Positions 33,466 to 43,724 of a DNA stretch of 64,000 nucleotides are shown here, one piece after another (position 1 is the first letter of the stretch; the number at the start of each line of letters is the position of its first letter). Source of the stretch: Corynascus novoguineensis (taxonomy: Eukaryota > Ascomycota > Sordariomycetes > Sordariales > Chaetomiaceae). Made by a program: the position numbers and the translations under genes. A model generated the notes under the pieces. That model was not told the origin of the DNA. It did not search any database and saw nothing but the letters and a program-made list of their open reading frames with translations. The stretch is from assembly GCA_033296725.1 (NCBI GenBank), contig MU857618.1, positions 130,721 to 194,720 of the forward strand, read 5' to 3'.

Positions 33466-35969
33466 ATGCCCGCGACGAGTACCTCGTCAACGGCCTCCGC
33501 TGCCGCCAAAGAGCCTCTCGAAGTCGACCTCGAACGGGGCGTGGCTCCTGAGTCCCATGTCAACACGACGGTCCACTCCCTGGCCTGGAGTGGCATCACC
33601 GTGACGATACGAGACCGAAAAACCAAGCTGCCCAAGACGATACTCGACAATGTCGACGGCATTGTTGAGGCCGGTATGTCCCCAAATCTAACCCCCTTTT
33701 CTCTCGCCCCTGGACCATCTGTTGCCCATTAACACAATGTCCGGAACCATCTAGGCAAAATCCTCGCCGTGATGGGCCCCTCGGGCTGCGGCAAGACCAC
33801 CCTTCTCCACCGCCTCGCCGGTCGTCCTCTCCCCTCGTCTTCGGCATCGTCTTCGGGAACTCTGCTCCTCAACGGTCAGCCTGCGGCACAACAGCCTGAC
33901 AGCACCGGCAGCGCCGGCGCCGTGACTCGGCTAGTAGAGCAGCATGACTACGCGCTGCTGGGCGCACTAACGGTGCACGAGACGCTGGCGTTTGCCGCGC
34001 GCCTTTCCGGCTCCGCTTTAGCTTCGGGTTCTTCAGAAAAGAAGAGGAGTGCAGAGACGCAGGCGCGGAGGATTGAGGCGCTGATCGATGCGTTCGGCCT
34101 CCGGGCGCAGGCGGACACACTCGTCGGGACGACGGGGCTGCTCGGTAAGAAGGACACCGGTCTCAGCGGCGGGCAGAAGCGCCGGCTGAGCGTTGCGTGC
34201 CAGCTCGTAAGGGCCGGCGTGCCCCGAGTGTTGATCCTGGACGAGCCGACCAGCGGACTCGACTCGGCAGCCGGGTGGGAGGTGATTCAGTTGTTGAAGG
34301 AGGTTGCGAGGCGCGAGAAGGTGTGTCGCTTGTTACTTTTGATTCTTCCGTTTCCTCATTCTTGTCTTGGTTTCCGTGCAAGTTTGAGATCTAAAAAGGA
34401 ATCGAGTGCTGACATGGGCGCCGGTGACGACGACGGGAGCTACAGTTAATCGTAATTGCGTCGATCCACCAGCCCAGCACGTCGACGTTCAACCTTTTCG
34501 ACAAGCTACTGCTCATGTCGCGCGGCAAGACGCACTACTTTGGGCCCACGGGGGCTGTGGCGGGCTACTACGCTTCCATCGGGCACTCACTACCTGTGCA
34601 CGTCAACCCGGCCGAGTTCCTGCTCGAGATGGTCAACACGGACTTTGAGGAGGATCAGGAGGCGGCGACTCAACGACTGGATGAGCTGCAGCATGCCTGG
34701 GCCACATCGACCGGAGCAAGGGACCTCAGTGGTGCGCTGGCTGCTGCCCAAGAAAAGGGGTCAGGAGGGGCCAGTGTTGAGCTCGACGCCATCGAGAAGA
34801 GACCGGGCCTGCTAAGCGTGGTGCTGACGCTAATGCATCGGAGCTTTGTAAAGAGCTACCGCGACGTAGTGGTGTATGGAGTTCGACTGGCCATGTATAC
34901 CGGTAAGAATCGTCCCCCAGCGTTGCCCTGCCCCTACCCCTGAATCCAGGTGGGCTGAGATGCATTGCCATGCTAACTTTTATGATAACCCAACCAGGAC
35001 TCGCTATCATGATTGGCACAGTCTGGCTACGATTGGACGCCACGCAGGAGTCCATTATCCCCTTCATGAATGCCATCTTCTAGTCGGTACTCCGTACCCC
35101 TTGAGACAATCCGCGCTGACGATCCTTAGCGGTTCCGCCTTCATGTCCTTCATGGCGTGCGCCTACTCGCCGGCCTACATCGAAGACTACATGCTGTTCA
35201 TCAAGGAAAAGCGCAACGGTCTTTACGGGGCGACAGCCATGACAGTCTCCAACTTCCTCATTGGAATTCCCTATCTCTGTATGTGTTTCCCCTCAACAGA
35301 TTTTTGATTTTTTTTTTCTTTTCCAAGGCAAATATTGAGAAGGACTGCTAACCCAACATACAGTCCTCTTCTCCATCGTTTTTTCAGCTATCTCGTACTG
35401 GCTCACCAACCTGCAGCCGACAGCCCAGGCCTTCTTCACCTGGGTACTCTGGGTCTTTTTAGATTTGCTGGCGGCCGAGAGTCTGGTTGTGCTCATGGCG
35501 TCAGTGTTTCCTTCACTAGTGCCGTCACTCGCCCTCGTCGCCTTCGCCAACGGCCTGTGGATGAGTGTCGACGGCTTCATGGTGCCGCCGACGCTGCTCA
35601 ACGCCTTCTACAAGTACGGCTTCCACTTCTGGGACTACCAAAAGTACGTCTTTGAGAACATGATGATCAACGAGTTTGCCGGGCGTGTGTATACCTGTGC
35701 CGGTGCCGGTGGGGAAACCGGAGAAGGGAGCTGTCAGTGTGAGTTAACACTTTAGTTCTTTAACATACCTGATCATTATAACAAGACTAACGGCGGCTCC
35801 AGGTATGTGGCAGACGGACTTGGCAGACCAGTGCCTCATTCGCGGTCAAGGCGTCCTTGATCAGTACGGTTATAAGCCTGGGCACATGGGCAAGGATGTT
35901 GGCATCATGATGGCCATCATTCTCGGCTATCGAGTCGCAGGATGGGTGGTGCTCAAGCTGAAGAAGTAG
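33466..35969 (+). CDS. ABCG-type half ABC transporter (white/PDR family)
   Basis: Seven exons, 33466-33673, 33755-34320, 34446-34902, 34998-35082, 35130-35278, 35364-35738 and 35803-35969, encode 668 residues. The ATP-binding domain comes first: Walker A GPSGCGKTT (77-85), Q-loop region VEQHDYALLG, signature LSGGQKRR (near 206), Walker B VLILDEP (228-234), and the H-loop in SIHQPS. The membrane domain follows, with about six helices and the EDYMLFIKEKRNGLY motif typical of ABCG proteins. This is the reverse (NBD-TMD) order of a half-transporter, which must dimerise to export its substrate, probably a lipid or drug-like compound. Intron 4 (47 nt) uses an unusual GTCGGT donor; the nearby GTACTC site would leave an in-frame TAG, so only the GTCGGT model keeps the frame. 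Confidence 0.88.
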
Positions 35970-36424
35970 TAGAGGGATAAATACTTTTTGGTTGTTATCT
36001 AGGCGTTAGGCTTTAGTACATAACTAGACGGGAGTGCTGCGTTGCTCAGACGCTAAGACCTAGCTTAGGGTTTGGTCCGGGTATCCGATGGTGGTACAGA
36101 TATTCTGCACTTTATTTTTTTTTTTAAAGTCGACTGTCTTCGGCATCCTCTCTAGGTATTCTGCGTCCCAAACACATAATAGCCTCCCTCCAACTCCGAA
36201 ATAACGTGCTTCCCCTTTGCCAATCCGCACTAATCTGGGTTTCAATAACCATGACAGAAGTAAACCTCTCTCTACTTGCTCAACAACAAGCTCCTCTTTT
36301 ACCCACTAAATCCCCAACCCATCCTGCTCGGCTTCACCTTCACATACACACATACAATCAATCCATGACTAGGTAAGGTAGGCGGGGGCAAAGCACTCAG
36401 GGAGCCAGGCTATAAAATTCAACT
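35970..36424. other. convergent 3' flanks, no gene
   Basis: This tail-to-tail space between the ABC transporter and the calponin-homology gene presumably holds the 3' UTRs. No further feature is seen. Confidence 0.6.
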
Positions 36425-38695
36425 TTACCGCGGCGGATTCGGTAGCGGCCGAGGCCCGACAATCTGCCTCCTCCCAGCCCCGATGCCCTGGGACCCCTTG
36501 TTCTGGCTGTCGCCGCCCGTGTAACCCGTCCACTGGCTGACGTCCCAGCGCCCGCCGATGCCGCCCCCGATGCCGTCCACCCCGCCGTCTCCGTTGTTGT
36601 CTCCGGCAGCAACAGCAGCCCGGGCCGCCGTCTCGCGCTGAGCCTCCTCCCACTCGCGCTGTCGCTGCCGCTCGAGCTCCATCTCGCGCTCCAACAGCGA
36701 CTTGGACGCCCACCCGCTTCCACCGCCTCCTCCTGCCTTGACACCGCTTGCTGCTGCTGCCGCGGCGGGGCTGGGTTTTGGTTTGGGAGCTGGCGCAGTG
36801 CGTTCCGAGTTTGCCGTGGATGGGGGCTGCTGACCGCGGGAAAAGGTTGGCTTGGGCGGGGGTGGGGGTTGGTGTTGTTGTGGCGGCTGAGGCGAGAGCG
36901 CTCGCTGGCGCTGGCTCGGGGCTTCTGGAGAGCTGCTGCTGGAAGCGTAGGCCGCAGGGTCGGGAAGAGGGCGAGAGCCCGTGTGCTGTTTCCGGAGCGG
37001 CAAGGGCGGTTGCTGCGCTGCCCCGGTTGGGTCGGGTAGTGGCCGCGATCCGGTGTGCTGCTTGCGGATCGGGAGTTCTGGTGCTGTCTCGCCTGTGCGA
37101 TGAGTCCTGACTTTGGCAGGAGGGGAGGCGACGGCGGTAGGGTCTGGTAGCGGTCGGTGAGACGACAGCGGCCGCGGCGACAACGCAGCAGCAGCCTCCT
37201 CCGGCTCTTCGTCGTGTTGTTGCAGCTGCGGCTGATGCTGTGTCCAATGACTGGCGACAAAGTTGCGCTCGTCGCGCACGCTCCACGAGTCCTGCCTAGA
37301 GACTGGCTGTGCTGGTCGGCTGCGCGACCGCGACCGTGCCTTTTTGCCGTCGCTAGCGCCCGGTCGCAGTGACCGTCCCTGGCGCCCCCTCTGGTATTCT
37401 GCTTCGCGCTGGCGTGCCAGCTCGAGCTGCTGTTCGAGCTCCCGGATGCGCGCTTGCTCGGGGGTCTCATTCTTTTCGGCTTGATGCTGGCTGAGGTACT
37501 GCCCGCGTAGCTGGGGGTTGCTCTTGCGCACGTTTTGGCGCTCCGCCCGCAAGCGGGCCTCGGCCTCCTCTTCCTCCCTGCGCCTCTTTTCTTCTGTCAG
37601 CCTCCACTGGCGCTCTTCCTCCTCCCACCGCCTCTTCTCCTCCTCGATGCGCTGCCTCTCTTGTTCCCTGAGGCGGCGGGTCTCCTCTTCCCACCGACGC
37701 TCCTCCTCTAACCGGGCGCGCTCCTCTTCCGCCTCGATCTCGGCCTTGCGCCGCTGTTCCTCCTCTTGGCGCTGTCGCTCCGCCTCGGCCTCCTGTTCTT
37801 TCCTCCTCTTCTCCTTCTCGGCCAAGCTGGGCACGTACGGACCGGCACTCGTAATTTGCCGACGGCCACCAAACGCAATGCCGAGGTTTCCTTGGCTCGC
37901 GCCGCCCATGTATCCGTACTGCGCAATGTTCCAAGCCGGCGAAGTGGCGCCCTCCTGCTCTCTCTTGCTCCAGCTGCTGACCGGCGGAGGTGGGCTGGAG
38001 GCGCCCTGTGTCGGTGACTTGGTTGGGCTCCAGCGGCCGGACCCCGAGTCGCCCGTCTTGACTGGGCCCATACTCGGCTTTCCGTAGAGGGACGACGAGG
38101 TATTGCTGGCATTGGAAACGCCACGCCCCCGCAAGCCAGTCGGGGTGGTCGGGCCCGTCGAGTCCGGGCTCACGAGACCCGTACGGGAGCTCCGGGGGCC
38201 GATGGGATTAGGGAATGCCGACGGGTTGACGTTGTTGGCTGCGCGGCTGAAGGCGCCGAGGCACTGCAAGACCTGGGCGGGATCTTTTTGTTCGTAGAGG
38301 TCCACGGTCAGGAACATGTCGTGCTGCTGGAGGTTAAGCGGCGGAGCTTGGGAGGCGCGCAGGAAGTGCGAGATGTTCTCCATCTGGACGAAGGGCATCG
38401 GAGACTTCTTGAACTTGACCCCGGGCGGACCGACGGCGAGGTTGACCAACCTGTGCATCCCGTGTTAGATAGATGGATACGCAGGCATCGAGGGGCACAG
38501 GGATGGATGAATGAAGCTGATTTCTTACTTGCACAAGGCCACGCCATCCTTCAGCGCCTCGAGTAGGTCACCTCCGGGGAGCTTCTCGCCCAGCGTTTCC
38601 TCGATCCACTGCCTCACCTCGTTGGCAGCGGCAGGCGTGTACTTGTCCAGGCGCATCTTGCGCAAGTCCTTGTCAAGCGACGATACCGACGCCAT
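36425..38695 (-). CDS. calponin-homology protein with calponin repeats and coiled coil (Scp1/transgelin-like)
   Basis: Two exons on the minus strand, 38695-38529 and 38450-36425, encode 730 residues. The start has an ideal context (CCACCATGG). A single type-3 CH domain spans about residues 15-130 (NEVRQWIEETLG, LKDGVALCKLVN, FLTVDLYEQKD). A calponin/CLIK repeat follows near 229-255 (QYGYMGGASQ...GGRRQI), as in yeast Scp1. Then comes a highly charged coiled coil (about 265-420), an Arg/Ser region, and a proline-rich part with four RPLPDP/RPLPNP motifs. A second CLIK-like repeat lies at the C-terminus near 695-720 (QWTGYTGGDSQ...GAGRRQI). Yeast Scp1 is about 200 residues, so this is a much extended version. 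Expected role: bundling actin filaments in cortical patches; the Pro-rich motifs may bind SH3 proteins. Confidence 0.88.
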
Positions 38696-39400
38696 GGTGG
38701 CGGACTCTGGGGGGGAAGATAATTGCCGGCTTGGTACCAGCAATTTCTAAGTATTTGCAAGTATTAATCAAAGAAGGGTGGCAGCGTCGGTCGAGTCGCG
38801 CGGTGGAAATAGCTCGTCAGGCTTCAGTGGGACCAGCGCTGTAAGTCCACTAATTGCAGCAATCTCCAATGGCGTTTCAATGGCGGGGTACTGATCTGCA
38901 GCTGATGCAGCGGCACCGAAAGCGTTTGCTAAATGGTGAATTTGATGTGACAACTAGGAGTTTGCTGGAGGTAAGAAATGCGGGCGACGCAAGAAGTTGA
39001 ACATTGATCGAGTGGGCGAAGTGGGAGGAATCTTGGGTTGTGATGGCAGGGGGTTGTCATTCTTCTGGCCTAGGGAGCATTCCGTACTGCAGACATTATT
39101 ACATACCTAACTACTCCGTACATGCCATTTCCCAAGCACCCCGCTACGGAGTCTGACTTGCGTGGGCTACAGTGGGGCTTTGGCCATCGGCAGCCACAAC
39201 CTTCTGTATGGGGGAGGCTGGTGTTGCATCGAGCCGTGGCTGAAGCTTCAGTGGGTGCGACGATCCACCTCCCGGCTTGGCAAATTCGAACGACGTCACT
39301 TGAACTGGTGGCAGGCCAAAAAATATCCACTAGGAGCTTTCGTCGCGTTGTTGCGTGCGAATTTTCGAAAGCAAGCCCATCGTACCAACCCACGGCCAAC
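38696..39400. other. divergent promoter region, no gene
   Basis: This is the shared upstream region of the calponin-homology gene (-) and the complex I assembly factor (+). Short frames at 39070-39444 (-) are shadows. It presumably contains both promoters. Confidence 0.55.
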
Positions 39401-40309
39401 ATGTCACAACCACCAATTTCCCCGATATTACGGGCTTGGTACAAATGGAAGATGCTTCGACTGCCATGGCGGCGCCAATTTCTCGTTGGTACGTCCTAGC
39501 TATTGCATACGCAGTTCTGCACTTCCTATTCTTTTCCTTTGCGTTCTCTTCCCCCACCTTCCTCTCCTCTTAATTTAAACCTTCTTCTCACATTCTTCAC
39601 CTTTCACATAGGATTTGATCTAAGCGGAAACACCTACTGGGAGTTTCTCGACCGCGGTTCCCGCCTTCACTCCCCGAACCCGTCCCGTCACCCGCAGACG
39701 ACGACTCAGGCTGTCCGATGGCGGCGCATCGTGCGCTACCCGAGCGGCACCCACCACTCGGCCGTCGTTGTCCCGCCCGCCTGGCACCAGTGGCTACGAC
39801 ATACGCGCCCGGCCCCCCCAACACTAACAGAGCAGCGCGCTGAGGTAGCCCGTCAGGAGCGCATCCGCCGCCTCGCCGCCGAGGCCGACGCCCGTTGGGA
39901 GGCCAAGCCCAAGGTCATGGAGGACATCGATGCCAAGAAACAAAAAGCGCGGCTGCTCGGGGTTCGAGAACCCCCCTTCGAGACGGACCGCCCGGTAGGA
40001 CCGGGGAGCAAGATCAAAGCCTCCGCAGAGGCGGCCGCCGAGAGGGCCAAGGCTGGGGAGACGGCCGGGACAGGAACCGTGGCGGGGGATGGTGCACTGA
40101 GGAACAGCGGGGCGGTGAATCAGCGGGAGGAGACGTTGAAGAAGATGAAGCGCGAAGCGGCCGAGGCGGCGGGGAAACGAGGGGATGCGACGCGGCCAAA
40201 AGCTGAGGAGGGCAAGGGTCCCGATCCCTGGAGGCAGCAGGCGCGGGGAGGACCGAGCGAGACGTGGCAGCCTAAGGCCTGGGAGCCGACTCCGAGGGAA
40301 AAGATATAA
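39401..40309 (+). CDS. complex I assembly factor NDUFAF2/mimitin-like (NDUFA12 family)
   Basis: Two exons, 39401-39488 and 39612-40309, with a 123-nt intron, encode 261 residues. The spliced N-terminus reads MSQPPISPILRAWYKWKML and then, across the junction, VGFDLSGNTYWEFLD. RWRRIVRYP, HHSAVVVPPAWHQWLRHTR and APPTLTEQ follow. These are hallmarks of the NDUFA12/NDUFAF2 family, whose members are part of, or assemble, mitochondrial NADH:ubiquinone oxidoreductase. The C-terminal half is a charged Lys/Glu/Arg-rich extension with no fold, longer than in the structural subunit, which favours the assembly factor. It is predicted to act in the mitochondrial matrix; no long cleavable presequence is obvious. 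Confidence 0.85.
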
Positions 40310-40891
40310 GACTGCGGTGGGCCGTAGCGTGGCCCAAAAGGAAACAAAAAAAATGGTCTTCAAAAGGGCAGCAATAGGCTAGGAGGAATAGGGAGCCGCA
40401 CGGCTGTATGATATCACATGAACAATGGGGGGTAGGATTGGGGGGACAATGGAAGCCTTGTAAGATGGCTGCCATGAGAGGTGCACGCAGCTTCACATGT
40501 ACAAACAGTGTATGAGCATGTTTAGGAGTTTTAGGGTGCAATATTGGAGTCTAAAGGGATCACCGTGTGCTGCGAATGAATGCGTTGTATAATCTACCGT
40601 TCGCTTCGTCCCTCTACTACATAGACACAAAACGAAACGCCGCATCTGCTCCGTCCAGTGAGCGGCCCACGTGTCAAGTACTGAGAGTAGCCGATTAATG
40701 CACAAATCTCGTTCGCCCAACGTGGATACCATTGACCGAATACCAGCCTACAAATGCAATATCAAGAGTGCCAAGACAAAACGACGGGTATCACGATGCC
40801 AAACCGAACTGAGGACCAACAACCCACCAACCAGGAAAACCGACACGCTGCCAACACCCCAGCAAGATAAAAAAAGAAAAGACCACAGAGC
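40310..40891. other. convergent 3' flanks, no gene
   Basis: This is the tail-to-tail space between the assembly factor and the unrecognised 648-aa protein. No domain, repeat or RNA gene is seen. Confidence 0.6.
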
Positions 40892-42910
40892 TCACCGGCC
40901 AGAGATAGCAATCACGTCCACCAACGTCTTCAAGTTCCGCGCCGACCTCGCCAGCGACTCCCTTGCCGCTTTATCCGCCAAGCCGGGATTGGTTTTCCCC
41001 CTTACACTCTTCTTGATCCTGTCCTCCCTCGCCTTGATTCCCTTCTCAACCGCCCGGTGCAACTCCGGAGAGTAGTCGATGCCAATCTGGACGTAAACGA
41101 ACCACAATAGACTTTCGAGCACGATCGACAGCTTGGCGTTGTCCTCGGCCGTGACCCGGTCGGCCGCGAAAGGGAGGAAGCACTCGCGCATGACGAGCGC
41201 TGTTACACCGTTGCTGCCCGCTGCAGTGGCGTTGTCCGGGTCGACGTCGGCCGGGTCTGGGCGCCGCGGAGGCAGCAGCTCCTCGGCTACCATGCGCAGC
41301 AGGGAGACCTGCACGAACTCGGGCAGATGGGACGGGTGCGACTCGACAAAGAGGCGGAACATGGGCAGTGGCAGGGCGCGCACATGGTTGGTGAAGGTCT
41401 CGTAGAGCTTGCCGACCGACACGAAGGCGGTGGGGAGGTAGTAGCACACGGCCGAGAGGAGGCGGAAGATGCGCAGTCGGAACGAAACCGTCTCGGCAAT
41501 GGCATCGGTGAGGACGAACGACGGCGGTTTTTCTCCCTTGGGTTTCCCACCGGACCTTTTCCTCCCGCTCGGTGCCGCCGGAGGTGTTGGCATCTTTCCT
41601 CCTCCTCCTCCTCCTCCTCCTCCTCCTTCTCCTTCCTCCTCCTGTTCCTCTCCATCCTCGAAGAAATCAAACTCCGCCTCCACGTCCAAGTAATCCCCGA
41701 ACTGGTCATTCTCCAGATCCACCGCCGCACCCTCCTCCCTCTTCCTCTTGCTCTGCGCCCCCCGCCCCACCGCCGTCTCTCTCTCAAAAACCTCCGTAAA
41801 CAAAGCCCGATCCGAGGCTCCGTTGACCTCCCCGTCGCTGAAAGCAAATAGTGCCCGCATGACCTCACGCAGCCCATTCCTCCGCTCCCGCACGAGCTGG
41901 CCCAGGTACCCCGCCACGAGGCTTCCGTCGAGAGCCGGGTAGGGACTGGCCGAATTGTCGCAGTCGCGGCTCGCGCGGCTGGTCCCCGTCTCACTGTCGC
42001 GCTCCAGGCGCTCGTCCAGGTCAGCCTCGAGCACGGCGACAGCCAAATTCAGCCAAAGGCGCCAGTGCGGCCACCGCGCGTGGGGGTGCTCGGCTGCGCA
42101 CCGGAAGCACCACCCCAACACGGCCCAAAAGTCCGGGGCTCGCCGGAACAGAAGCTGCGACCGCGCAAAGGGCCCCGTCAGCGCCGCGTCGCTTTCGTCG
42201 TCGTCATTGTCGTCGTCGTCATTGGATGAGGGATAAGTGCTGGTTGTGTTGGTGTTGGTGTTAGTCGCTGCGTTGCTACTGTGTTTGTGGAAGCGGCGGT
42301 GGGCGATCGTGCCGCTTTTAGCGTTCCCAAACTCGAAAGCCGCGCGGAAGTTGGCGTTGACTGCCCCTACTGTGCTCAGCAGTCCCCGCAGGTAGGACAG
42401 CGCGTACGAGGCTGCGTGGAGATTGCTCTTTTCCGAGGGGCGGGAGGTGAAAGAAGGATGGACGATGAGGGTTGCGAGAAGGGCGATTTGGGAGGGCGGG
42501 GGAATGAGCGCTGGTTTCTGCTTGAGACTTTGTTTGGGGAGGTGGTGTGGGTGCTGATGAGCAGTGGTTGTGCTGGCGCCGTCGCTTAGAAGGCCAGAGA
42601 GGATGTGGATCGCGGCCGTGTCTGTTCAGATGGGATGTGAGAGTTAGAAAAAAAAATTCAAGGCAGAAATTAAGAAGGCGGATCAAAGCGCACAAAGTTG
42701 TTCTTCCAGGTGGATTTGACAGTGTTGCCTCAACTCGCGGGGCAGCTGGACTGCATCGCGGCAGGTCGACCTTTGCTTTGGTGGGTCATCATCAGGCGAA
42801 CTACTAAGAGCTGTCTCGTCGGCGGCATTAGATGGCGAGTTCCGCGCTGTGTAGAATGATTCAGGTGTGGATATGCTGCCTAGTGTTGTCAATGGTGATG
42901 TCAGCTCCAT
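40892..42910 (-). CDS. unrecognised 648-aa protein, mainly alpha-helical
   Basis: I do not recognise this protein. The model joins exon 42910-42694 to exon 42621-40892 across a 72-nt intron (donor GTGCGC, acceptor AACAG). This keeps phase and bridges the stop at 42626-42628. The start is the first ATG in frame. Residues 1-70 are Ser/Thr/Pro-rich. Two helical blocks follow (EEQLYTAAIHILSGLL, AASYALSYLRGLL, then APDFWAVLGWCFRCAAEHP). An Asn/Asp-rich loop, a basic KRKRE segment, an acidic patch and a Gly run encoded by a TCC/TCC-like repeat come next. The C-terminal helical block includes LRMVAEELLPPRRP, SLLWFVYVQIGIDYSPELH and a Lys/Arg-rich end. The basic segments suggest a nuclear location. 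The alternating helix pattern and conserved-looking Trp/Leu faces argue that it is a real gene. Confidence 0.7.
41596..41640 (+). repeat. trinucleotide repeat coding for a Gly run
   Basis: A CTC/TCC repeat read on the minus strand gives about ten consecutive Gly plus flanking Glu codons in the 648-aa protein. It is an in-frame microsatellite. Confidence 0.8.
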
Positions 42911-43724
42911 ACTGGTGCCCGGGAAGCTGCGCTTTGTCGGAGGAGCACAATCAGCGAAGGTGGTTGTATCTTCGAAAGACAAAGAGGGAACAATGTTGTG
43001 GATTGTGGGCCTGAAAGACCCAAGGGGACGCCAATACAGCGCGCTCTCACGCGACAAGTGGGGTGCCTCTTTAGCGCGATTGAGCGCGCCCGCAAACCGT
43101 TGCTTTTCCTATGGTGGGCCTTGCGATGCTTCCCTAAAACGGTATCCGTAACGTTAGCACTTTGTTACATGTATGTATTCATCAAGGCGTCAAACTTACC
43201 TGCCATTCACCAACTTCAAACATTACATATAGAAGAACAGATGAGAGCATAGATAGGTAGGTAACAATGAATGAAATCGTACACATTATGAGCCCAGGTT
43301 TTGAAACATCTCCCAGTCCCAACAGGTCATGCTCATACAACCCAATCACTCATGCAGCATAGACCAGAGTTATATACGCCTACCCTTGCCCCGTTTTTTC
43401 TCATGTGAGCCCCCTTTCCTCGAACCAGCCCCGTCATTCAATATACATCCCGGCCAACAGAGCGATTAAACAGTACTTTGTAAGGGGATAAACCAAAAAG
43501 GAAGACGGCGAAGCCGAGTCGTATGTGTAATATCTCGTATGAACCGAGCAAGTCGTACACCACCACCACCACCACCACTACCTCCTCCTCCTCCTCCTCC
43601 TCCTCCTTCTCCTCCTCCTACTTCTCCTCCTCCTACTCCTCCTCCTACTCCTCCTCCTACCAGTTCAAGGGAGCCCATCTCACAAAAAATTGATAAAAAA
43701 ATGTATGTAGCCTTACCGGCCCAC
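42911..43724. other. intergenic with trinucleotide microsatellite
   Basis: This region holds the promoter of the 648-aa protein gene and the 3' flank of the mitochondrial polymerase gene, both on the minus strand. Plus-strand Pro-rich and minus-strand Gly-rich frames at 43466-43867 arise from the microsatellite and are not genes. Confidence 0.6.
43558..43660. repeat. ACC/TCC compound trinucleotide microsatellite
   Basis: About 18 bases of ACC repeats are followed by roughly 85 bases of CTC/TCC repeats with TAC and TTC interruptions. It lies within 170 bases downstream of the mitochondrial polymerase stop codon, so it is likely in the transcribed 3' UTR. Confidence 0.92.

Noticed and set aside
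35081..35100. Possible nonsense mutation (TAG) making the ABC transporter a pseudogene
   Set aside because: Splicing with donor at 35083 uses the T and A as part of a Tyr codon and restores a family-like sequence, so the gene is probably intact.
36369..37470. Arg/Ser-rich minus-strand frames overlapping the calponin-homology gene
   Set aside because: They are out-of-frame shadows of the coiled-coil and Pro-rich coding sequence on the same strand.
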